From Plasmopara viticola (Eukaryota; Oomycota; Peronosporomycetes; Peronosporales; Peronosporaceae), in the NCBI GenBank assembly GCA_001695595.3, contig MBPM02000036.1, positions 1 through 64,000 of the forward strand: a stretch of DNA of 64,000 nucleotides. Reading direction: 5' to 3'. The stretch's first letter is position 1. Each line of letters starts with the position of its first letter. The notes beneath the pieces are model-generated. The model saw nothing but the letters and a program-made list of their open reading frames with translations, had not been told where the DNA came from and did not search any database. This document shows, piece after piece, positions 25,040-34,755 of the stretch. Made by a program: the position numbers and the translations under genes.

Positions 25040-25751
25040 GGTCTTATCGAGGAGTAGACAATCAAGCAAAGTTGATTTCAAAGTCTCGAAGCAAGTTGCG
25101 TTGTGATGAATATCTATGCCGTGTCTCCTCTTCGAGCGGTAAATCCTGTCATTTTCTTGATTTTTACCAGCATCCAAATCCATCGCGAATTTGATGGCAC
25201 CTCAGTAGCTGGAAATTACACTTTCTTGTCATTTGTGATGTGTTTGTATCTGACGGAGTACGTTCATCAGCGCCACTATGTAAAGCCAAAATTTAATGAT
25301 CAATTAGCAAAACAATGGAATTTTTGCGTCCTACCATATAAAGTTGCGGTCCTGACCAGTAGCTATCCATCTAAATATGATTGATTCTGGAAATTGAGCT
25401 TATAACCATACTTTACTTTCAAAAACACTTGACGGGTGATGCCGTTGTCTTACTCAGTGCCTGTACTTCGATCTCCTTTTCTTGATGGAAAGTTAGATTC
25501 TTTTAAGTATAGGATTTCAAGTCCTCTACGTTTAGACTCTCAAACTCATATCGCAGCTACAAGTGCTACGAGATAAAGCCGTTCAGAAAGACACACCTTT
25601 ATCATCACACATCCACTTTTTGCTATCAGCTTCCTTCTTTGTGTCAGTAAGTCTTGAATGTCGGTCGGGACATGTCAAAAGTCATATCCTGTACTTAAGT
25701 ATACTGTCAGTATTCGTTGATATGTACTTCGATCATTCATTCACTTCAATT

Positions 25752-25756
25752 GTTTT
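25752..25756. repeat. Target-site duplication, left of copia element 1
   Basis: GTTTT precedes the 5' LTR and is repeated at 30393-30397 after the 3' LTR. The unoccupied form of the same site, CAATTGTTTTCACC, is visible near 34104. Confidence 0.9.
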
Positions 25757-25936
25757 TGTAACGGCCTCTAATTGGGTGTCCCACAGTATGTGCCAACTTG
25801 ACATATAAGAGAAATAGTCACATTCTAGAATATCGAGACAGAAGAACACGTGGCTACAAGTGAGTAAGAGCCTATAGTTTGCTTTATTCCTATGAATTTA
25901 CTTTCCATTTTGCACTGCGACAATCACATTGTTATA
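25757..25936 (+). repeat. 5' LTR of copia element 1
   Basis: It is 180 bp, starting TGTAACGGCC and ending TTGTTATA. The terminal bases TGTAAC and GTTATA form a near-perfect short inverted repeat. Confidence 0.92.
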
Positions 25937-25948
25937 GGTTATGAGCCC
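25937..25948 (+). promoter_or_regulatory. Primer-binding site of copia element 1, overlapping the Gag-Pol start codon
   Basis: GGTTATGAGCCC directly follows the LTR. It is complementary to GGGCUCAUAACC, the anticodon arm of eukaryotic initiator tRNA-Met, as in Drosophila copia, which primes from an internal fragment of that tRNA. The ATG of Gag-Pol (25941-25943) lies inside the site. Confidence 0.75.
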
Positions 25949-28900
25949 AATAACGAACCCGAACGAGATCCTCAGCGACGACAACTACTTCCTGTGGGAG
26001 TTTAACGCCCGCATGGCATTGGCCAGGAAGGACCTCCTCGACCATCTCGAGGTGAAGCCAGAAGACGCAGTGAACGCCCCCGCCCAATGGAAAGCCGCCG
26101 ATGTGAAGGCGCTGGCTGTGGTGTCGAAGCTGTTGAGTCCAACGTACCAGATGATGGTGAGGGAAGCCAATTCTGCATGGGAAGCATGGCAAATTCTGCG
26201 TGCATTTTTCATGAAGCAGAGTCTGCACAACCGTGTGCAGCTGCGCAAGCAACTCCACGAGTTCGCGATGGCCAGTGGTGGGAGTCTCATGGAGCATCTG
26301 GTGCAGTTCGATGAATTGTGTGCGAAGTTGGCTGCGGTTGGTGACGCTCTGCCTGAAGAGGAGAAGCTGGTGATCCTCCTTGGTAGTGTGCCAAGTGAGT
26401 ACGACGCGATGGTGCGGCTCATCGAAGTGCGCGACCGTGTGACACTTCTGGATGCGAAAGAGATGCTCCGACGCGAATATGAGATGATTCAGAAACGCGA
26501 GGTGAAGGAGCAAGCATTCAAGGCGACGGTGAGTGATAATGGTGGAAGGTTCCAGAATGGGCGTGGAGGCCGACGTGGACGAAATGCCAAGAGACACGGA
26601 CGCAAAGGGCATAATGGTGGTGACAAGAAGGAGTTCAAGGGCCGATGCTATGAATGCCACGAAGCTGGCCACAAGAAAGATTGCCCGAGGCTGAAGGGCA
26701 ATGCCGGTGGTTCGGAGTTCGCGTTCTCCGCTATGACCGCTGGTGGTGAGCGATCGTCCACCTGGCTCCTTGATAGTGGAGCCAGCTCGCATATGACTAC
26801 GGATCGGAATGATTTTTCGGAATACCGCCCGCTTACAGAACCAATCGAGATCATGGTGGCAAATGGCCAGCGAGTTGCCGCCATAGGTATGGGTACCGTG
26901 CGAGTTAACTTTACCGGAGGCGTGCGGGTGAAGTTGACGGATGTTCTCCACGTTCAGAAATTGGACCGAAAGCTACTGTCGGTTCCTGCACTCATGTCCA
27001 AGAATCTCGCTGTGCAATTCGACAAGACCGGTGCCTCCATTTTGCAGAATGGCCGTGTTGTTGTTCGAGTCCCTCGGATTGGGAAACTGTACGCGTGTGA
27101 ACTAAAGTACAGAACGGAAGGCAACGCGTATACGGCATTTGATGGTGAGTCAAGTGATAAAGCCTACGAAGTCATTCACGCGCGCCTGGGGCACGTCTCC
27201 GATACCAAGCTAAAGCTAGTTGCTAGCGCGTGCGATGGTATCCCCCCTATGGCTTTGTCTCAATCGGATGGTGGTGTCTGCGGTGGCTGTGCGCAAGGAA
27301 AAATGACCACAAGCTCGTACGCGCACCAATCGGGTAGCGAGATAAAGACAGGTCGCCCATTCGAGATTGTGCACACGGATGTGATGGGGCCAATAAAACC
27401 GAAGTCCAAGGGTGGTGCGGTATACATCGTGGTCTTCGTGGACGACTTCAGCCGAGTAGTGTTCGTCAACTTCATCAAGCAGAAGTCTCAAGTGTTCGAT
27501 TGCTTCAAGGCATTCTGCACTCAGGTTAAGGTGCAACACGGCTGCAAGGTGATGTGTGTTCGTAGTGACAACGGTGGTGAATATGTGAGCAAGCGCTTCG
27601 GCAAGTTCTGTGCGTCCAAAGGGATCATTCACCAGACGAGTGCGCCATACAGCCCCAGCAAAATGGGACCGCTGAGCGTATGAACCGGACACTAGCTGAC
27701 ATGGCCCGGTCGATGCTACACTACATGCGAGTGGACCGTGTGTGGTGGGCTGAAGCGTTTCGGACTGCAGCTTACATCGTCAACCGTATCCCGAATACTG
27801 CGCGACCGGATCAGAGCCCCTCGAAGTATTAACCGGAAAGCGCCAGTCACTCGAAGACCTTCGTGTATTTGGTGCTCGTGGCTACGTACATGTTGACAAG
27901 CCAAACGTAGGCAAACTTGATCCTCGAGCTCACCGTTGCCTCTTCCTTGGATACGCTGATGGTTCGAAAGCGTATCGTGTGTGGGATTACGACGACGAGC
28001 GCATCGTGATTTCGCGATCGGTGCATCTGAATGAGCGACCACCAGACACGTTCCAAGCCGTCAGTGATGACTCAAGTTGCTTTCCTTGGGTGGTTAGCAT
28101 CAATGATCACTGATGCAACTGCGGATGTCGACGATGCCGCCGACGTTGAAATGGAAGAAGTGCCCCTACCGATGCTCAAATCTCACCCGTTCCTACTGAT
28201 GCTTTGGACAGGGGGATAACAGCCAGATGCAAGTTGTCCACGCATCAGTCCTTCCACTGCTACCGAAGATCAGCAGATGCAGCTCGCCCAGCGTCCTGAT
28301 TGCGATATCGTCCCGCACTCACAACATCTAAGTCGGTCGATCGATCGCCCCGCATCGTCCAGCATCTCAACCCGAGCCTTGACCTCGTCCGTGCTGCCGG
28401 ATGTGATCCGTGCGCACCGTCAGCAATAATCCTCATGGTGAAGGTGTTGGCGTCGGCTTCGATGCATCAGAGAATCGCATAGTGTTCAGTGGTGGTTCCA
28501 TTCGCCTCGATCGATCACGTATGAACAACCGCGTCTACTGACTGATGGAGATATGCCTTTGCATCTTGGTGGCGCTGAAAATGACGATGAGCCAGAACCA
28601 GAAAGCAAGCGACCACGCCTGGATGAGTACGAAATTGCGTTGGCGGTGTCTGAGCTGCCTACATCATACGCTGAAGCAATGGCGGCCCCTGACGCTCCAC
28701 AATGGAAGGAAGCTATACGTGCTGAGATTCGGTCGCATGTGCGGAGCCACACGTGGGACATGGTGCGACGACCTCAAGGAAACAAGGTGATCGGATGCAA
28801 ATGGGTATTCGCGAAGAAGTACGACGAGAATGGAGCGGTTAAGCGATACAAGGCACGTCTAGTCGCTCGAGGTTTCCTCCAGACTCGCGGCATAGACTAT

Positions 28901-30230
28901 ACCCACACATACTCACCAGTGGCAAGCATGAACACGATCCGGGTCTTTCTCGCATTGTGCTGCTCTCGACGCCTCATGATTCGCCAGTTTGACATTGAGA
29001 CCGCATTTCTAAATGGAAAGCTTGACGAAACAGTGTTTATGAATCCCCCTGAAGGAGTGAATGTGGCGCCGGAATTGGTTTGCAGACTCCGCCGCAGCCT
29101 CTATGGACTCAAGCAAGCTGCAGCTGTGTGGCACCGTACCATCCGCGACGTGTTCAAGCGTCTCGGTTTCAAACAGTGTCGAGCCGATCCTTGTCTCTTC
29201 GTTCGACGAGATGACAGTGACCCAGCGGCCACGGTTTTTGTGGTGCTCTACGTAGACGATCTACTTGTTGGCTGCAAAACAGAGGAACAAGCGCGATCCG
29301 TGTGTACTGGTCTCGCGTCGCACTTCACGGTCAAATCTCTCGGTGATGCTCGTTTCGTTCTCGGGATGGAAGTACTTCACGATCGGAAACGTGGTGAAAT
29401 GGTGGTGAAGCAATCTCAGTTTATAACCAAGTTGCTCGAGCGTTTTGGTCAAGTATCTGCTCATGGTGTCCGCAACCCAATGGTAATTGGTCAAGATCTC
29501 AGCCCATCCGACAAGCACGGTGTATGCACAGACAAAAATAAGTACCGCGAACTAATCGGATCAATGCTGTACGTTGCCAATGCCACACGTCCCGACATTG
29601 GCTACGTGCTGTCGATACTCTCTCAGTACCTCGATACGCGCGCGTGAGATGCATTGGAATGCTGCGCTACGTGTACTTCGCTACCTCAAGGCCACTCTTT
29701 CGATCGGCATCCACTACACGGCAAAGGGCAAGAATATCGTGACATACTGCGACGCGAACTGGGGTGGTGATAAGGAGACGCGACGCTCGACGTCTGGTGT
29801 GATGGTGAAGATGGCTGACGGTCCGGTCATCTACAAGAGCAAGCGTCAAGCGACCGTCGCATTATCAACTGCTGAAGCCGAGTACATGGCTCTCGCACTT
29901 ACCGCTCAAGAAGTACTGTGGCTGCGTTTCCTCCTCACAGAGATGGGTGTAAACGTGTCGAGTGCGTCGACGATCTACATGGACAACCAGTCGGCGATTA
30001 GTATGGCAACTAACCACGGATACACCCCACGCGCCAAGCACATCGACCTCCGAGCTCACTTCGTCCGTGACTACGTCGAGAAGGGCACCATCAAGGTGGA
30101 GTACGTACCATCGGAGTCTCAGCTAGCGGATATGTTAACGAAGGCCATTCCGACGCCGCGCTTTGTGGAGCTTCGTGACGCATGCGGACTTGTGGACTGT
30201 CAAGTTGAGGGGGAGTGTAACGGCCTCTAA
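25941..30230 (+). pseudogene. Copia Gag-Pol polyprotein of element 1, frameshifted
   Basis: The first frame is open for 580 codons (25941-27683) and covers Gag, zinc knuckle, protease (DSG) and most of the integrase core. It breaks near 27656, where a run of five C has become four, just before the third catalytic acidic residue. Further one-base losses and a 50-bp deletion near 28110 follow. Reverse transcriptase with YVDD is open again in 28553-29647 and RNase H in 29574-30230. The zinc knuckle has lost one Gln codon, giving CX2CX4HX3C instead of CX2CX4HX4C. As written it cannot make a complete polyprotein; element 2 gives the open counterpart. Confidence 0.92.
30207..30215 (+). promoter_or_regulatory. 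Polypurine tract of copia element 1
   Basis: GAGGGGGAG lies immediately before the 3' LTR, where plus-strand DNA synthesis would start. It is also coding sequence for the last residues of the polyprotein. Confidence 0.8.
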
Positions 30231-30392
30231 TTGGGTGTCCCACAGTATGTGCCAACTTGACATATAAGAGAAATAGTCACATTCTAGAATATCGAGACAG
30301 AAGAACTGTGGCTACAAGTGAGTAAGAGCCTATAGTTTGCTTTATTCCTATGAATTTACTTTCCATTTTGCACTGCGACAATCATTGTTATA
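30216..30392 (+). repeat. 3' LTR of copia element 1
   Basis: It is 177 bp and differs from the 5' LTR by short indels (AGAACTGTGG for AGAACACGTGG, and CAATCATTG for CAATCACATTG). The stop codon of Gag-Pol lies at 30228-30230, inside it. A GTTTT duplication follows. Confidence 0.92.
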
Positions 30393-30448
30393 GTTTTCAC
30401 CACTAAACACCTATATAATCATGAGAAAGGGCAAAACCATTATTTTTA

Positions 30449-30667
30449 TCCCAACTGCAGTAAAACAGACTCGTAATAGCATAGATCAACAACTACGACA
30501 AAAGACCTCGAATTGACTAACTTTATTTCTAAAAACGGAAACGACAGCATCAGAAGCTCCCAACTGCAGTAACAAAGACTCGTAATAAGCATAGATCAAC
30601 AACTACGACAAAAGACCTTCGAATTGACTAATTTTATTCTAAAAAACGGAAACGACAGCATCAGAAG
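30449..30667. repeat. Local tandem duplication of about 110 bp in an array spacer
   Basis: The block from CCCAACTGCAGTAA to CAGCATCAGAAGC occurs twice in succession (about 30449-30557 and 30558-30667), with a few differences. It holds the polyadenylation-signal region downstream of copy 22. Confidence 0.8.
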
Positions 30668-30760
30668 CAGCGTGGTGTCATATTTAGTAGAAAAGAAATC
30701 CGAGCATCAATAATTGAGTGAGGGTACGATATTGTATAAGTCGGATACGTCGACCCAGAT

Positions 30761-30997
30761 CTACCACCAGCCTCCACCCCAGCCTCCACCCCAGCCACCA
30801 CCTAAGCCTCCGCCCCAGCCCCACCATCCGAGTCCACCCAAGGCCTCCCCAGCCCAGAATTCCTTCTTATTACCTTCTGGACCTTACCTGCAGCAGGTTG
30901 CTCTGTAGCATAGCTGCTGACCGCAGTGCATTTTGGTCAGCAGCGGCAAAGTTTGCAACAGCAATTGCAGCAGCGACGGCGAAAGCAGTAACTTCAT
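30761..30997 (-). pseudogene. Array copy 22, several indels
   Basis: This is the most damaged full-length copy. One A is lost right after the second codon (GCAGTAACTTCATGG), and further indels occur in the linker (CAGGTTGCTCTGTAGC) and in the tail. It lies directly right of copia element 1. Confidence 0.85.
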
Positions 30998-31898
30998 GGT
31001 CTATCGAGGAGTAGACAACCAAGCAAAGTTGATTTCAAAGTCTCGAAGTTGCGTTGATGAATATTATGCCGTGTCTCCTCTTCGAGCGGTAAATCCTGTC
31101 ATTTCCTTGGATTTTTACCAGCATCCAAATCCATCGCGAATTTGATGGCACCTCAGTAGCTGAAATTACACTTTCTTGTCATTTGTGATGTGTTTGTATC
31201 TGACGGAGTACGTTCATCAAAGCCACTATGTAAAACCCAAAATTTAATGATCAATGAGCAAAACAATGGAATTTTTGCGTCCTACCATATAAGTTGCGTC
31301 CTGACAGTACTATCCATCTAAATATGATTGATTCTGGAAATTGAGCTTATACCATACTTTACTTTCAAAAACACTATGACGGGTGATGCCGTTGTCTTAC
31401 TCAGTGCCTGTACTTCGATCTCCTTTTCTTGATGAAAGTTAGATTCTTTTAAGTATAGGATTCTCAAGTCCACTGCGTTTAGACTCTCAATAACTCTATC
31501 GCAGCTACAAGTGCTGCGAGATAAAGCGTCCAGAAAGACACACCTTTATCATCACACATCCACTTTTTGCTATCAGCTTCCTTCTTTGTGTCAGTAAGTC
31601 TTGAATGTCGGTCGGGACATGTCAAAAGTCATATCCTGTACTTAATTATACGTCAGTATTCGTTGATAGTACTTCGATATTCATTCACTTAAATTGTTTT
31701 CTCGAGAAAGGGCAAAACCATAATAAGCAGTAACAACAGACTCGTAATAAGCAACAACAACTACGACAAAAGACCTTCGAATTGACTAACTTTATTCATC
31801 AGAAGCAGCGTGGTGTCATATTTAGTAGAAAATGAAATCCGAGCATCGAATAATTGAGTGAGGGTACGGTATTGTAAGTCGGATACGTCGACCCAGAT

Positions 31899-32146
31899 CT
31901 ACCACCAGCCTCCACCCCAGCCTCCACCCAGCCACCACCTAAGCCTCCGCCCCAGCCACCACCCCATCCGAGTCCACCCCAAGGCCCCCCCCAGCCCCAG
32001 AATTCCTTCTTATTACCTTCTGGACCCTTACCTGCAGCAGGTGCTGCCTCTGTAGGCATAGATGCTGACCGCAGTGCATTTTGGTCAGCAGCGGCAAAGT
32101 TTGCAACAGCAATTGCAGCAGCGACGGCGAAAGCAGTAACCTTCAT
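31899..32146 (-). pseudogene. Array copy 23, frameshift near the stop (Val3, Ser variant)
   Basis: It starts MKVTAF and has LRSASMPTE in the linker, a variant shared only with copy 33. One C is missing near 31929 (CTCCACCCAGCC), so the tail end reads GGGWVEAGVEAGG and runs on to 31799, about 115 residues. Its promoter has the same 9-bp deletion as copy 33. Confidence 0.78.
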
Positions 32147-33117
32147 GGTCTTATCGAGGAGTAGACAATCAAGTTAAGTTGATTTCAAAGTCTCGAAGTT
32201 GTGATGAATATCTATGCCGTGTCTCCTCTTCGAGCGGTAAATCCTGTCATTTTCTTGGATTTTTACCAGCATCCAAATTCATCGCGAATTCGATGGCGCC
32301 TCAGTAGCTGGAAATTACACTTTCTTGTCATTTGTGATGTGTTTGTATCTGACGGAGTACGTTCATCAAAGCCACTATGTAAAACCCAAAATTTAATGAT
32401 CAATGAGCAAAACAATGGAATTTTTGCGTCCTACCATATAAAGTTGCGGTCCTGACCAGTAGCTATCCATCTAAATATGATTGATTCTGGAAATTGAGCT
32501 TATAACCATACTTTACTTTCAAAAACACTATGACGGGTGATGCCGTTGTCTTACTCAGTGCCTGTACTTCGATCTCCTTTTTCTTGATGGAAAGTTAGAT
32601 TCTTTTAAGCATAGGATTCTCAAGTCCACTGCGTTTAGACTCTCAATAACTCATATCGCAGCTACAAGTGCTGCGAGATACAGCCGTTCAGAAAGACACA
32701 CCTTTATCATGACACATCCACTTTTTGCTATCAGCTTCCTTTTTTGTGTCAGTAAGTCTTGAATGTCGGTCGGGACATGTCAAAAGTCATATCCTATACT
32801 TAATTATACTGTCAGTATTCGTTGATATGTACTTCGATCGTTCATTCACTTAAATTGTTTTCACCACTAAACACCTATATAATCATGAGAAAGGGCAAAA
32901 CCATAATTCTATCCCAACTGCAGTAACAACAGACTCGTAATAAGCATAGATCAACAACTACGACAAAAGACCTTCGGATTGACAAACTTTATTCTTCAAA
33001 ACGGAAACGACAGCATCAGCAGCAGCGTGGTGTCATATTTAGTAGAAAAAGAAATCCGAGCATCGAATAATTGAGTGAGGGTACGATATTGTATAAGTCG
33101 GATACGTCGACCCAGAT

Positions 33118-33379
33118 CTACCACCAGCCTCCACCCCAGCCTCCACCCCAGCCACCACCTAAGCCTCCGCCCCAGCCACCACCCCATCCGAGTCCACCCC
33201 CACCAGGCCCTCCGAGTCCACCCCAAGCCCCAGAATTCCTTCTTATTACCTTCTGGACCCTTACCTGCAGCAGGTGCTGCCTCTGTAGGCATAGCTGCTG
33301 ACCGCAGTGCATTTTGGTCAGCAGCGGCAAAGTTTGCAACAGCAATTGCAGCAGCGACGGCGAAAGCAGTAACCTTCAT
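33118..33379 (-). pseudogene. Array copy 24, insertion in the tail
   Basis: It starts MKVTAF. A net gain of 13 bp near 33195-33232, partly a duplicate of CCGAGTCCACCCC, puts the tail out of frame after KKEFWGLG. The GGGW repeats remain readable in another frame (33118-33345). Confidence 0.8.
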
Positions 33380-33899
33380 GGTCTTATCGAGGAGTAGACA
33401 ATCAAGCAAAGTTGATTTCAAAGTCTCGAAGCAAGTTGCGTTGTGATGAATATCTATGCCGTGTCTCCTCTTCAAGCGGTAAATCCTGTCATTTCCTTGG
33501 ATTTTTACCAGCATCCAAATCCATCGCGAATTTGATGGCACCTCAGTAGCTGGAAATTACACTTTCTTGTCATTTGTGATGTGTTTGGATCTGACGGAGT
33601 ACGTTCATCAGCGCCACTATGTAAAGCCAAAATTTAATGATCAATTAGCAAAACAATGGAATTTTTGCGTCCTACCATATAAAGTTGCGGTCCTGACCAG
33701 TAGCTATCCATCTAAATATGATTGATTCTGGAAATTGAGCTTATAACCATACTTTACTTTCAAAAAAAAAACACTTTCACGGGTGATGCCGTTGTCTTAC
33801 TCAGTGCCTGTACTTCGATCTCCCTTTTCTTGATGGAAAGTTAGATTCTTTTAAGTATAGGATTCTCAAGTCCTCTACGTTTAGACTCTCAACAACTCA

Positions 33900-34330
33900 T
33901 ATCGCAGCTACAAGTGCTACGAGATAAAGCCGTTCAGAAAGACACACCTTTATCATCACACATCCACTTTTTGCTATCAGCTTCCTTCTTTGTGTCAGTA
34001 AGTCTTGAATGTCGGTCGGGACATGTCAAAAGTCATATCCTGTACTTAAGTATACTGTCAGTATTCGTTGATATGTACTTCGATCATTCATTCACTTCAA
34101 TTGTTTTCACCACTAAACACCTATATAATCATGAGAAAGGGCAAAACCATTATTTTTATCCCAACTGCAGTAACAACAGACTCGTAATAAGCATAGATCA
34201 ACAACTACGACAAAAGACCTTCGAATTGACTAACTTTATTCTAAAAAACGGAAACGACAGCATCAGAAGCAGCGTGGTGTCATATTTAGTAGAAAATGAA
34301 ATCCGAGCATCGAATAATTGAGTGAGGGTA
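33900..34330. other. Array spacer holding the unoccupied insertion site of the copia elements
   Basis: This spacer shares rare variants with the left flank of element 1 (CTTAAGTATACTG and CACTTCAATTG) and with the right flank of element 2 (CCATTATTTTTATCCC). It runs without interruption through the insertion point (CAATTGTTTTCACCAC at about 34102). It is therefore a pre-insertion copy of the same unit. Confidence 0.85.
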
Positions 34331-34364
34331 CGATATTGTATAAGTCGGATACGTCGACCCAGAT

Positions 34365-34595
34365 CTACCACCAGCCTCCACCCCAGCCTCCACCCCAGCC
34401 ACCACCTAAGCCTCCGCCCCAGCCACCACCCCATCCGAGTCCACCCCAAGGCCCTCCCCAGCCCCAGAATTCCTTCTTATTACCTTCTGGACCCTTACCT
34501 GCAGCAGGTGCTGCCTCTGTAGGCATAGCTGCTGACCGCAGTGCATTTTGGTCAGCAGCGGCAAAGTTTGCAACAGCAATTGCAGCAGCGACAGC
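34365..34595 (-). pseudogene. Array copy 25, 5' end replaced by copia LTR sequence
   Basis: The gene is intact from its stop to about residue 9 of the signal peptide and then joins, at 34595/34596, the truncated 5' LTR of copia element 2. The ATG and the promoter are lost. An ATG inside the LTR (minus strand, 34628) is in frame and gives a chimeric 87-residue ORF starting MTISLICQVGTA and continuing with VAAAIAVANF. Its start is hydrophobic enough to resemble a signal peptide, but no promoter is evident. Confidence 0.85.
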
Positions 34596-34743
34596 TGTGC
34601 CAACTTGACATATAAGAGAAATCGTCACATTCTAGAATATCGAGACAGAAGAACACGTGGCTACAAGTGAGTAAGAGCCTATAGTTTGCTTTATTCCTAT
34701 GAATTTACTTTCCATTTTGCACTGCGACAATCACATTGTTATA
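34596..34743 (+). repeat. Truncated 5' LTR of copia element 2
   Basis: The remaining 148 bp correspond to LTR positions 33-180, starting TGTGCCAACTTG. The missing part normally carries the outer LTR end needed for integration. Short similarity (ACAG) between gene and LTR sequence lies at the junction. Confidence 0.9.
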
Positions 34744-34755
34744 GGTTATGAGCCC
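34744..34755 (+). promoter_or_regulatory. Primer-binding site of copia element 2
   Basis: GGTTATGAGCCC is identical to the site in element 1 and contains the Gag-Pol ATG at 34748-34750. Confidence 0.75.

Larger units (their letters stand above)
25757..30392 (+). mobile_element. Ty1/copia LTR retrotransposon 1 (complete ends, frameshifted coding region)
   Basis: The element is 4636 bp with LTRs of 180 and 177 bp that begin TGTAAC and end GTTATA, flanked by a GTTTT duplication. The domain order protease, integrase, reverse transcriptase, RNase H is that of copia elements. It sits in a spacer of the secreted-protein array, on the strand opposite to the array genes. Against element 2 it shows about ten short deletions and one of 50 bp but few substitutions. 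Confidence 0.95.
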
